A DNA stretch of 64,000 bases, taken from Vibrio hannami. GTDB lineage: Bacteria; Pseudomonadota; Gammaproteobacteria; Enterobacterales; Vibrionaceae. Both the position numbers and the translations under genes were made by a program. Below the pieces are notes generated by a model, which saw nothing but the letters and a program-made list of their open reading frames with translations, searched no databases and was not told the origin of the DNA. The stretch spans positions 744,001 through 808,000 of the forward strand of contig NZ_JARQZP010000003.1 in assembly GCF_029589055.1 (NCBI RefSeq), read 5' to 3'. This document shows, piece after piece, positions 56,376 through 64,000 of the stretch (positions within the stretch are counted from its first letter, which is position 1; the number at the start of each line of letters is the position of its first letter).

Positions 56376-58256
56376 TTAAATTTTGAAGAAACTTAGTTCG
56401 CTTTTTTGTGTTTCAGCAAGCCTAGACAGTTCTTCTGACGCTTGCAATGTCTCATCTATACCCGCCACATTTTGCTGCACGAGATCAAACGCTTGCGTTG
56501 TATTTCTTGAGATATCTTCCGTCACATTGAACTGCTCTTGCGCTGCGGTAGCCACTAATGTATTAATTTCAGATATTGACTCGACTGCTTTTGATATGTC
56601 TTCGAAAGATGCCTTAACACCATCAGCAAGTTGAACCGACTGCTCTATCAACTCAACATTGTGAACCATGTTTTTCTGTGCCTTTTCTGACTGATTTTGC
56701 AATTTCTCAATGATCTCTTGAATACTCACCGTAGACTCCTGAGTTTTTGACGCCAAACTTCTTACCTCATCAGCAACCACAGCAAAGCCCCTGCCGTGGT
56801 CACCCGCACGCGCAGCCTCAATAGCAGCATTAAGGGCGAGCAGATTTGTTTGTTCAGAGATAGAGTTGATCACTTCCGTCACCGAACCAATTTCTAGTGC
56901 GAATTGTCTGAGTTCGTCTACGATATCTGCGCTCTCATTCACAGAGATGCTGATGGAATCGGTCAGCGTTATGTTTTCCTCAAGCGTTCGTTTACCATCG
57001 TCAACATTTTGCATTGCACCTTTGGCTTCTTCTTCTGCGCTGACAGCTTGTTGACTTACTTCCTGAGAAGTAGATGAAAGCTCATTGATTGCTGTCGATA
57101 TTTGTTCAACCTGAGATAGTTCATCTTGTGCATTAGACTTAGTATCGTTCATTATTACCGTCAATTGCTGGGAGGCTGACGATACACTTTCAGATATACC
57201 GTGAGAATTCTTAATAAGCTCAGTTAATTTGCTGGACTGCTTGATAAGCGAACGATAGATCCCTGTCTCACTCCCCGTTTCTTGAAGGCTCGTAGAAAAG
57301 TCACCATCTGCCATTTTTTCCATCAAAGCAGCTATATCATTGGGCGTTCCCCCAACAGGTTTAAGTACTAATCTTTCCATCGCAAAGAGTACGACCCCTA
57401 ATGCGACAATCAAGCTTGATACTCCTATCGCCAAAGACGTCAACAGTTGGTTATCGACACTTTCTTCAATAGTCTCATCTTTGATAAACGTGACTAGGCT
57501 CCAATCGATAAGATCCATATAGGACCAAAACGCGGTAAAACTCACTTCTTCAGCACCCACTTGCGCACTATAGCTCAACTCATGACGATTCGTGTTGAAC
57601 TGTGAATAGAGTGGGCGTACATCAAAAATGTTTTCTCCAAGTAGATCTCGATAGGGAGAAACCAAAATCGTACCGTCTTGGCTGTAAAGAAACAGGTTTT
57701 TGCTACCAGATAGGGATTCTAGAAGCGCATCTAGGTAAATAGAGGTCATAACGGCTACCTGACCGTTAAGTTTATAAGCCATAACTACCACTTCCTTATC
57801 GGTAACAGCGGAAGTAAACGGCTGTGATACATAAAAGGTCAGTCCCTGATTAAACACCGCCTTATGATACGATCTACCAAGGTCTTTAACGTTAAAATCT
57901 AATAGCTGTCCTTTGACGTTAAAAATTCTCCCATCGACATCAATAACATATGCCCCTTCAATAAAATCCCGTTGGGTACGAAAGAGCATTTCTAACTGTG
58001 CAATGGCCTTTGGAGACAAGCTATTTTCAAGGAGATCTTCTGAACCAACATTTACACCAGAAAGCACATTTTTATAACCGTGAAACTTCTCACTCAATCC
58101 CGCAATAACTACAGAGTTTTGACCTTGAAGTATGCTTTTGTTTAATCTGACACTTTCATCTTTAAACGAAATAAAACTGGTTGTCACCAGTAAAACTACG
58201 ATAGCAACAATGATAACCGCCAACGTAAAAGCAATTCTTACTTTAAACCTGTTCAC
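56376..58256 (-). CDS. Methyl-accepting chemotaxis protein with dCache sensor
   Basis: 626 aa from a GTG at 58256 with GGGGGAG five bases upstream; an ATG at 58280 lies before that site. Membrane segment near residues 5-27, periplasmic dCache-type sensor to about 270, second membrane segment near 272-295, HAMP region, then the signalling coiled coil with the hairpin [20 protein letters not shown]. It controls CheA activity. No NWETF-type methylation tether at the end. Divergent from the LysR gene at 58643; the neighbouring binding protein could be its partner. Confidence 0.93.
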   Translation of the reverse strand: MNRFKVRIAFTLAVIIVAIVVLLVTTSFISFKDESVRLNKSILQGQNSVVIAGLSEKFHGYKNVLSGVNVGSEDLLENSLSPKAIAQLEMLFRTQRDFIEGAYVIDVDGRIFNVKGQLLDFNVKDLGRSYHKAVFNQGLTFYVSQPFTSAVTDKEVVVMAYKLNGQVAVMTSIYLDALLESLSGSKNLFLYSQDGTILVSPYRDLLGENIFDVRPLYSQFNTNRHELSYSAQVGAEEVSFTAFWSYMDLIDWSLVTFIKDETIEESVDNQLLTSLAIGVSSLIVALGVVLFAMERLVLKPVGGTPNDIAALMEKMADGDFSTSLQETGSETGIYRSLIKQSSKLTELIKNSHGISESVSSASQQLTVIMNDTKSNAQDELSQVEQISTAINELSSTSQEVSQQAVSAEEEAKGAMQNVDDGKRTLEENITLTDSISISVNESADIVDELRQFALEIGSVTEVINSISEQTNLLALNAAIEAARAGDHGRGFAVVADEVRSLASKTQESTVSIQEIIEKLQNQSEKAQKNMVHNVELIEQSVQLADGVKASFEDISKAVESISEINTLVATAAQEQFNVTEDISRNTTQAFDLVQQNVAGIDETLQASEELSRLAETQKSELSFFKI

Positions 58257-58642
58257 TATGCTCCCCCCATATATAAGCATGTAATATTAGTCCAAGCCTC
58301 TAGTTTTCATCGCGGGTACGTTTATACTGATGCCTACCCCCTTAATAAAAAATAGAAACGACAACCGGTGAAAATATTTGGTTGCCTATAACTCTCTTCA
58401 AACCGTGTCTACTAATACATTTAATAGAAAGGTTCTTAAAATTTAATCATTCTTTTCATGTGCATTTCATAAACTTTTGGTTAAAAGCAACTTAAACCAA
58501 AGTTAATAACTCTTTTGAGTCTAGACAATAAAATCTTGTATTTGTCATGCCGCTAAAGGGCAAGATAAACTTTGTTTCGCGTCTTTTTATTATGAAGCTT
58601 TTATGACCCTAAGTTGATAACTTACCAACTAAATGGTAATTT
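58257..58642. other. Intergenic region with candidate LysR operator
   Basis: 386 bp between the divergent chemoreceptor and LysR genes. GGTTAA-N7-TTAAACC at 58479-58498 matches the operator pattern at 8414, 41784 and 60276. A GTTGATAAC-type element lies 30 bp before the LysR start. No gene seen. Confidence 0.5.
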
Positions 58643-59604
58643 ATGAAATCGATAACAAGCATATGTGGCATTGATATGATTGATTACAAAAGTATTGACC
58701 TGAACTTACTACTCTCTTTAAACATTCTTCTAGAAACAAAAAATGTAACTAGAGCATCTGAGAAGCTAGGTGTTCGGCAGTCCACAGTGTCGGCTCAGTT
58801 ATCACGTTTACGAAAAGCATTTAATGACCCGCTATTGATTCCTTCAGACACCGGAAGAGGAATGATAGTGACCAAAAGAGCAGAAGAGATCTTTCCGGAA
58901 ATCAAAAATGTGCTCAAAACGGTTGAGCAAATAGTCGCAAACAAACCCTCTTTCAACCCCAAAGAAGATTCTCGAACATACAATATCACTTCCAGTGATA
59001 ACGGGGTCATAAGCATTGGCCTTCCACTAGTAGAAACAATATCAAAAATTGTAAATCCAAATATTCAAGTGGCTTTTCATAACTTTAGTAGCGAAAAAAT
59101 TGCTTCTCAGATGGAACGGGGTGAAATAGATATATTGATCGGCTCTAAGCGAATGGTTCCTGAAACCATGAAAGCCCGAAAACTCTATAACGAGCGTTTT
59201 GTGCTGCTGCAACGCAAAAACCATCCTCGTGGGTTAAGAACATTAGATATCGATGAGTACTGTGAACTACAACATGTACTGGTTTCCATTGATGGCGGGG
59301 GGTTCTATGGTTGTATGGACGAGCATCTTGAAGCACTAGGAAAAAAAGAAACGTTGTATTGTCAACTCAACAGTTTACCTTGATCCCAGAAATACTAAGA
59401 ACGACTGACTATGTCTGTACAGCCCCTGCCAGACTAGCAGAACGATTTTCGCAGTCATTAGATGCGCTTGAGTTGCCCTTTCAAGCCCAAAGCTTTTCCA
59501 TGTACCTTGCGTGGCATCCTCGTAACGATGTCGACCCTGCAATTAAGTGGCTACGAAATCAAATCAAAAGTAGTATTGGGTATAGTATGCCACCCTCTTC
59601 TTGA
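58643..59604 (+). pseudogene. LysR-family regulator with an A7 frameshift
   Basis: About 320 aa across two frames. Frame one gives the DNA-binding domain (LLETKNVTRASEKLGVRQST, VSAQLSRLRKAFNDPLLI) and effector domain to EALGKK, then breaks; frame two resumes as RNVVLSTQQFTLIPEILRTT and ends at 59604. The join is at an A7 run, 59340-59346: one more A restores the frame, and A AAA AAA G read in zero frame is also a -1 slippery heptamer. It may be a disrupted gene, a slippage-controlled gene or a sequence error. It belongs to the NodD/PcpR-like branch. Confidence 0.8.
59394..59585 (+). repeat. 192-bp direct repeat of 10893-11084
   Basis: Identical to the LysR fragment beside the IS3 element. 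Here it is in its original gene context. Confidence 0.9.
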
Positions 59605-59674
59605 GTACCATATTCTAGCAATCAAAATAGCTTCGCATTGACATCAAACCTTGAGAAGTACAAATACTAAGTAA

Positions 59675-59703
59675 AGAAGGTGCTCTTGTGAGCACCTTCT
59701 TTT
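59675..59703. terminator. Bidirectional hairpin terminator
   Basis: GAAGGTGCTC, TTGT loop, GAGCACCTTC, 10-bp perfect stem, with TTTTC on one side and TTAC on the other. It is placed between the LysR gene and the convergent NTF2-like gene. Confidence 0.88.
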
Positions 59704-59721
59704 CGGGGTGAAATGTACTAT

Positions 59722-60207
59722 TTAGTTTTGGCTAAGCTGTCGCATTGCACCTGCCCAGTCTTCTATGTGGTAAGACTCACTGATTTTACCGTCTTTAACT
59801 GTGTGGATGTCTATACTCATTATTTCAAATGACTTACCTGACATTGGTATACCCAAGAACGTAGATGACTTAGGGGTTCCATTCGCTTTTCCTCGAACAA
59901 TAATTTTATCATCAGATACATACACTTGCATCATCGTCCACTCAAGATCGGGTACGTTAGCGCGCATAACACCACTTACATAACCAACGGTTTCGTCCAG
60001 CGTGTTAGAATAAGTATTACTAGCGTAGTTTTTCCAATCAGGAGAAAACACTTTTTTAACCTCATTTGCGGAAATTTTACCACTCAAGAAGTCGTAAAAT
60101 GGTCCTACGATTAATTTAGCTTCATCATTGGTCAAAGCGTGCGCAGGCGCAGAGATGCCTAACATTAGGCCCGATAACAGTAGTATTACGCGTATGTGAT
60201 TTTTCAT
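59722..60207 (-). CDS. Exported NTF2/SnoaL-like protein
   Basis: 161 aa from the ATG at 60207, six bases after GGGAG. Signal peptide (LLLSGLMLGISAPAHA). The remainder is a SnoaL-like ester-cyclase fold: GPFYDFLSGKISANEVKKVF, VSGVMRANVPDLEWTMMQVY and SYHIEDWAGAMRQL at the end, typical of the family. Probably periplasmic; substrate unknown. Divergent from the LysR gene at 60463, with a perfect operator-like palindrome between. Terminator follows. Confidence 0.82.
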   Translation of the reverse strand: MKNHIRVILLLSGLMLGISAPAHALTNDEAKLIVGPFYDFLSGKISANEVKKVFSPDWKNYASNTYSNTLDETVGYVSGVMRANVPDLEWTMMQVYVSDDKIIVRGKANGTPKSSTFLGIPMSGKSFEIMSIDIHTVKDGKISESYHIEDWAGAMRQLSQN

Positions 60208-60270
60208 ATTCATCTCCCAAAAGTATTAGTTAAGCTATTAGAACACTAGTATTACTCGTTGGATATAAAC

Positions 60271-60297
60271 CTGTGGTTAAAATAGTTTTAACCACAG
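60271..60297. promoter_or_regulatory. Perfect 12-bp palindrome, candidate LysR operator
   Basis: CTGTGGTTAAAA, TAG, TTTTAACCACAG: two exact 12-bp arms. The core GGTTAA-N7-TTAACC matches the motif seen at 8414, 41784 and 58479 and contains a T-N11-A core. It sits between the divergent NTF2-like and LysR genes. Confidence 0.7.
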
Positions 60298-60462
60298 CGT
60301 CACATGTTTAGCTAGTTTTTAACCTTCAGAAACATAAAATATCTAAACAATAAGGGTTTAAAAACACCAAGTGATATTTCTATGGAATCGATAGTATAAA
60401 CTTAGCGATTTACACTGATTCTTTTCCCTGTAAAGTATGTAAAAAAGTAGATCATCTAGACA

Positions 60463-61356
60463 ATGAAAAACATCCCCACACAGCTACCTATCTATATAGA
60501 AGTATGCAAAGAATTAAGTTTCTCCGCGGCAGCAAGAAATTTGGGCATTAGCACGCCAGCAGTGAGCAAAGCCATCTCTCGACTTGAAAAAGATTTAGGT
60601 GTTAAATTGGTCAATCGATCTCCACACTCACTTAGCCTAACTTCAGCAGGAGAAGTGTTTTACCAAAATTTACAACCTACTCTGAAAGATTTATTTGCTT
60701 CGATAAATATCGCACAACAAAGCAAAAACACACTTTCTGGTACCATTAAAATCAATCTACCGAGTACTTCACTGGGAGTAGACACAGTTCTGCCTCATTT
60801 GGAGTCTTTTGCATACAATTATCCAGATATCAAACTAGACCTTCGCTTTAATGATGACGTTGTAGATTTGATAACACATGGGTTTGACATTGGTATTGGT
60901 ACCTACATAAATCACGATTCTCGAATTATTGCTAAAAAGATCTTCATGGGCCAAGGAGGCTTATTTGCGTCTACTGACTATCTCAAGAAGTATGGATCAC
61001 CTGAAAACATTGGTGAATTGCAGCAACATCGGTGTATTCCAATACGTTCTCTTTCTAATGGTAAAACTCGAAGTATCAAATTAGTCGACGACGGAAACGA
61101 AAAACTGTTTGTCCCAGAAGGGTCGATCACAGTGGACAGTTTTTTGGCGGGAAAACAATTATTACTTTCTGGATGGGGTATTTTAGGAATCGGAGAATGG
61201 GCCGTCAAAAAAGAACTACTAGACCAAAATATCGTTCCAGTACTGAAAGACTATTGGGGAAGTAAAATCCCGATCTACCTATATTTTTCCTCAAGAGATC
61301 ACATGCCTTTATCTACTAGAACTTTAATTGATCACTTAAGTAGTATCGAAGCTTAG
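60463..61356 (+). CDS. LysR-family transcriptional regulator (QLPIF group)
   Basis: 297 aa, starting MKNIPTQLPIYIEVCKELSF. Helix-turn-helix AAARNLGISTPAVSKAISRL, then LVNRSPHSLSLTSAGE; C-terminal KIPIYLYFSSRDHMP. It is divergent from the NTF2-like gene at 59722 and upstream of the quinone reductase at 61671, both plausible targets. Closest to the 47143 protein by eye (LGVDTVLPHLESF against LGVDTILPHLKKF). Confidence 0.9.
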   Translation: MKNIPTQLPIYIEVCKELSFSAAARNLGISTPAVSKAISRLEKDLGVKLVNRSPHSLSLTSAGEVFYQNLQPTLKDLFASINIAQQSKNTLSGTIKINLPSTSLGVDTVLPHLESFAYNYPDIKLDLRFNDDVVDLITHGFDIGIGTYINHDSRIIAKKIFMGQGGLFASTDYLKKYGSPENIGELQQHRCIPIRSLSNGKTRSIKLVDDGNEKLFVPEGSITVDSFLAGKQLLLSGWGILGIGEWAVKKELLDQNIVPVLKDYWGSKIPIYLYFSSRDHMPLSTRTLIDHLSSIEA

Positions 61357-61670
61357 ATGTCATTTTTGTCTAGTACTGATGTTATATACTAAGTTGGGTT
61401 CTGCTCCGTTTGCATGACTCGTAAGCATATAAAAGAATTAGAAGTAAAATACTGTTTTACAATATTTCTTTATCCAAAGAAGGTAAACCCCTGAGACACG
61501 TATTGGTAAGAGCTGCTAGATAACACCAGGAAGTGTGCATGTGCCTCCTTCTTGACTATCCCATTTCTGCAATTCTCAATTCCCAAATTGCTTATATTTT
61601 CAAAGTTTCCTCAGCGGTAGCATTTCCCTATTCAATTAGCGATATAGCTATGTTTTTGCAGGAGAAGAAA
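61357..61670. other. Leader region duplicated from upstream of 15555
   Basis: No gene. From about 61554 the sequence matches the region before the quinone reductase at 15555 (CAATTCTCAATTCCC, TTTCCCTATTCAATTAGCGAT), so promoter and leader were copied with the gene. GGAGAAGAAA stands before the ATG at 61671. Confidence 0.7.
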
Positions 61671-62663
61671 ATGAAAGCGGTAGTACTAGCGCAAACAGGT
61701 GGCAGCGATAAACTGGAATATAAAGATATTCCAAAGCCGGAACTAAAAGCTGGACAAGTCCTAATTCAGATGAGAGCGGCACCAATCAATTTTATCGATA
61801 CCATGATCCGTGAAGGGAAAATGCCTCCGGGAATGATGCCTGATCTGCCTTTTATACCGGGAGTTGAAGGTAGCGGTATTGTTGTTGACTCCAACGACAG
61901 TGATCTGAAAGTGGGTCAAAAGGTGGCATTTCTTGGCTCTATTGGTGATTCTACCTATGCCGAGTATGTAGCTGTCGATGCTGACAAATTATTTTTACTT
62001 TCAGACTCCACGGATTTGCTAAAAGCTGGCGCAATGCCGGTGACTTATTTCACTGCGTACCACATGTTACATAACGTTGTACGTGCAGAAGAGGATAAAT
62101 TTGCCCTGATCTATGCGGGTTCGGGTGGTGTTGGCACTGCACTTATTCAACTGGCTAAACTTGCAGGATTAAAGGTCATTACCTTAGACCGACGTGATGA
62201 AAAAGTAGAACAGTCGAAAAATGTGGGAGCTGACTACGCCTTAAACTCTACAGAAAATTGGGTGGAGCAAGTTAAAGCTATCACTGATGGTCAGGGTGTA
62301 AACTACATATTCAACCCGGTAGCTGGCGACACGATAGTGCAAGATCTTGAGGTACTAGCAACGTTAGGTCATGTCGTGATATTCGGATTGTTAGCTGGTA
62401 TTGGTGAGACAAACCTTCAGGCAGAGGCTGTAAAACACTTCACTAAAGCTCCAACCATTACTTACTCAGAAATTTATGCGACCTTCTTTAGCAACTTCCC
62501 GTTAGTTAAGAAGTCTATGGAAGAAATATACTCGCTTCTCGATCAGGGAAAAATTGATCCTGTTTTTTCACAGCTACCTCTAAACCAGGCTTCAGAAGCG
62601 CATGACAGGCTAGAAGACGGCAAAGTTTTAGGCAAGCTTCTACTCACTCCTGAAGCTAAGTAA
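61671..62663 (+). CDS. Zinc-free quinone oxidoreductase, copy 2
   Basis: 330 aa from the ATG at 61671 with GGAG ahead; an upstream ATG at 61533 gives a 46-residue leader in the promoter and is rejected. Sequence is as at 15555, with the cofactor motif YAGSGGVGTALIQLAK. The first 40 and last 130 residues differ at scattered positions (MAPINF-like changes, VFSQLPLNQASEAHDRLEDG), and the 482-bp core is identical. Its terminator and the NTF2-like gene after it are also conserved. Confidence 0.88.
   Translation: MKAVVLAQTGGSDKLEYKDIPKPELKAGQVLIQMRAAPINFIDTMIREGKMPPGMMPDLPFIPGVEGSGIVVDSNDSDLKVGQKVAFLGSIGDSTYAEYVAVDADKLFLLSDSTDLLKAGAMPVTYFTAYHMLHNVVRAEEDKFALIYAGSGGVGTALIQLAKLAGLKVITLDRRDEKVEQSKNVGADYALNSTENWVEQVKAITDGQGVNYIFNPVAGDTIVQDLEVLATLGHVVIFGLLAGIGETNLQAEAVKHFTKAPTITYSEIYATFFSNFPLVKKSMEEIYSLLDQGKIDPVFSQLPLNQASEAHDRLEDGKVLGKLLLTPEAK
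61809..62290 (+). repeat. 482-bp identical tract shared with 15693-16174
   Basis: Second copy of the conversion-like core in the quinone reductase genes. Confidence 0.85.
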
Positions 62664-62682
62664 ACAATACTAGAAATCACGA

Positions 62683-62712
62683 GAGCAGGCTTTTGACGGG
62701 CCTGCTCTTTTT
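62683..62712 (+). terminator. Rho-independent terminator
   Basis: GAGCAGGC, nine-base loop, GCCTGCTC and five T residues, 20 bases after the quinone reductase stop. Confidence 0.9.
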
Positions 62713-62756
62713 ATTACATACATAATAGTTAATACAACCAACAAAGAGCGGCTGAT

Positions 62757-63152
62757 ATGACACATAAAGAGTTAATAGAGAATTTTTTTATCAATGAATG
62801 GTTTCCTAACGTAGATAAAATGGTGGATAACAGCTATTTCTTATCTTATTGCGCTGATGACATCGAACTTAGCATTGATGACGGACACTATCTCGGTCAT
62901 CAGGGTTTCATTGAGTGGATGAAAGGCCCCAGAAGTACCCTAAAACCAGACATAAAGCATACCGTAGAATCAATAGACGTCATTCAGCTCGGCAAAGACA
63001 AGATATTTGATGTGCAAATGGTTGTTTCCGTAGATGCAACTACGTTAACGAACGAGCCAGTTTCATTCCGTGCAAACGATAGTTGGAAAGTGTCGCTCAA
63101 CGAGCAAAATGAGATAGTTATAAAAGGACGGGTAGCTAAAACTATAACCTGA
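62757..63152 (+). CDS. Stand-alone NTF2/SnoaL-like protein
   Basis: 131 aa, no signal peptide. Begins MTHKELIENFFINEWFPNVD and has GHQGFIEWMKGP, matching the C-terminal domain of the flavodoxin fusions (FFINEWLPAFDEL, GHEGFIEWMNSF). It lies 44 bp after the terminator of the quinone reductase, with AAAGAG as a weak ribosome-binding site. The intact partner of the truncated gene at 16622. Cytoplasmic; it probably supplies in trans the domain that is fused elsewhere. Function unknown. Confidence 0.85.
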   Translation: MTHKELIENFFINEWFPNVDKMVDNSYFLSYCADDIELSIDDGHYLGHQGFIEWMKGPRSTLKPDIKHTVESIDVIQLGKDKIFDVQMVVSVDATTLTNEPVSFRANDSWKVSLNEQNEIVIKGRVAKTIT

Positions 63153-63307
63153 TGCTCCTATTTCTTTCCGCACTCTTGATGATAATTGCTTCTATAGCCA
63201 TTGAGTCCCATCAATATTGAAAAACAGCTCATCAACCTTGGTTATAGTGTAACGATTGGGAATGAATAAGAATGAACTGGCTTTGACAAATATCTAAGGA
63301 TTTAAAC

Positions 63308-64000
63308 ATGAATACCCTTCGTAAATCACTGCTGGTTTTTCCAATTGCACTTGCTTTCGGCTCTTTTAGCTATGCTAGCGATTCCATGGGACTGGGTGAG
63401 GTTCAGGAACAAAACATCCAGCTTGCAATCAACTCTAGCATCAGCAACTTCAATAAAAAATCGGTAGAAAACATCTACGATTATCTGAGTGAAGATCGTT
63501 ACATCCAACATACTCCGAACGGGAAAGACGGAGCGCAAGGATTAGTTGGGTTTATCGTGTTTATGAAAGAGAAAATGCCGACGTTTAAGGTTGAAAACGT
63601 TCGTTCGTTTGCAGAGAACGATATCGTTTTGACACAAAGTGTCGATTACCTTGAAGGCAACGCCATTGAAGTAAGCTACGACTGGTATCGAGTAAACGAT
63701 GGCAAGATCACCGAACACTGGGATGTTGTTGCCGAATATAAAAAAGACGTTGAGCCTGCGCTTTATACTGCTGGCCCTGATGTTAACTACAACAGCCCAT
63801 TAGATAAAGAGAAGATCCGCTCAATCGCTCTGGACTACTTCTACACCACATGGGATAACATGGATGCCAGCGCTGCTCAAAAGTATCTTGCCGAGAACTT
63901 CGTACAGCATAATCCTAGCGCCCTTACAGAAGGGAAGTCTGACAAGAAAGCACTGGTTGACCTAGTGTCGCATCTTGGAAAATCTGGCTATGAGGTTCAG
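63308..64000 (+). CDS. Secreted double NTF2/SnoaL-like protein (partial, runs off the window)
   Basis: 231 codons are open to the window end. Signal peptide MNTLRKSLLVFPIALAFGSF to SYA. First domain: YLSEDRYIQHTPNGKDGAQG, LTQSVDYLEGNAIEVSYDWY and RVNDGKITEHWDV; second begins IRSIALDYFYTTWDNMDASA, then NFVQHNPSALTEGKSD. It is clearly homologous to the 293-aa protein at 37872, so about 60 residues are probably missing. AAGGA precedes the ATG. Exported; function unknown. Confidence 0.85.
   Translation, partial: MNTLRKSLLVFPIALAFGSFSYASDSMGLGEVQEQNIQLAINSSISNFNKKSVENIYDYLSEDRYIQHTPNGKDGAQGLVGFIVFMKEKMPTFKVENVRSFAENDIVLTQSVDYLEGNAIEVSYDWYRVNDGKITEHWDVVAEYKKDVEPALYTAGPDVNYNSPLDKEKIRSIALDYFYTTWDNMDASAAQKYLAENFVQHNPSALTEGKSDKKALVDLVSHLGKSGYEVQ

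Noticed and set aside
61533..61670. 46-residue N-terminal extension of the quinone reductase
   Set aside because: It translates promoter and leader sequence shared with the copy at 15555, where the gene starts at the inner ATG with a good ribosome-binding site.

Overview
The window reads as an accessory region of a Vibrionaceae-like gammaproteobacterium, probably a secondary chromosome or a large plasmid. Evidence: close E. coli-type GloA and GroES/GroEL, DUF2787 proteins of the kind seen in Vibrio islands, moderate-to-low GC, IS3, IS6 and ISL3 elements, and Vibrio-style chemoreceptor and c-di-GMP genes. No rRNA, tRNA or CRISPR array was seen. Genus is an inference.

Layout. 0.1-16.7 kb: redox/electrophile genes, each paired with a LysR regulator: flavodoxin-fold oxidoreductases fused to an NTF2-like domain, glyoxalase I, nitroreductase, SMP-30-like secreted beta-propeller, SDR, DUF1330 and two zinc-free quinone reductases, with an IS3 copy and relics of an old-yellow-enzyme gene and LysR genes. 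16.7-27.0 kb: a stress cassette (cation/proton antiporter, Do-family protease, two small heat-shock proteins, GroEL and GroES, with sigma-32-like promoters) lying between an IS6-family and an ISL3-family element. 27.4-36.0 kb: a decayed CP4-57-like island (three AlpA regulators, YagK/YfjJ-like proteins, WYL regulator, RadC, two DUF2787 proteins, a DUF3987 protein) without a visible integrase. 36.2-48.0 kb: secreted proteins, a second copy of the four-gene SMP-30/LysR/STAS-like/flavodoxin-NTF2 cassette, ankyrin proteins, and a third, broken SMP-30 relic beside a quinone reductase and two LysR genes. 48.2-58.3 kb: two tandem NADH:flavin oxidoreductases behind a GGDEF-activator operon, then a periplasmic binding protein and a chemoreceptor. 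58.6-64.0 kb: a frameshifted LysR gene, NTF2-like proteins, another LysR gene, a near-copy of the quinone reductase, and a secreted double-NTF2 protein cut by the window end.

How the genes fit together. Eleven LysR genes (one frameshifted) and two LysR relics occur in 64 kb, mostly next to small NAD(P)H/flavin enzymes and NTF2-like proteins. Several promoters share a GTTAA-N7-TTAAC inverted repeat that fits the LysR T-N11-A rule. Two blocks (3.5 kb and about 1.3 kb) are duplicated at opposite ends of the window, with signs of gene conversion. I infer an expanding regulon for quinone or electrophile handling; substrates are not readable from sequence.

Caution: five genes are interrupted by single-base indels at or next to short homopolymers. 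These may be real decay, slippage sites or assembly errors, and the protein calls there should be read with that in mind.
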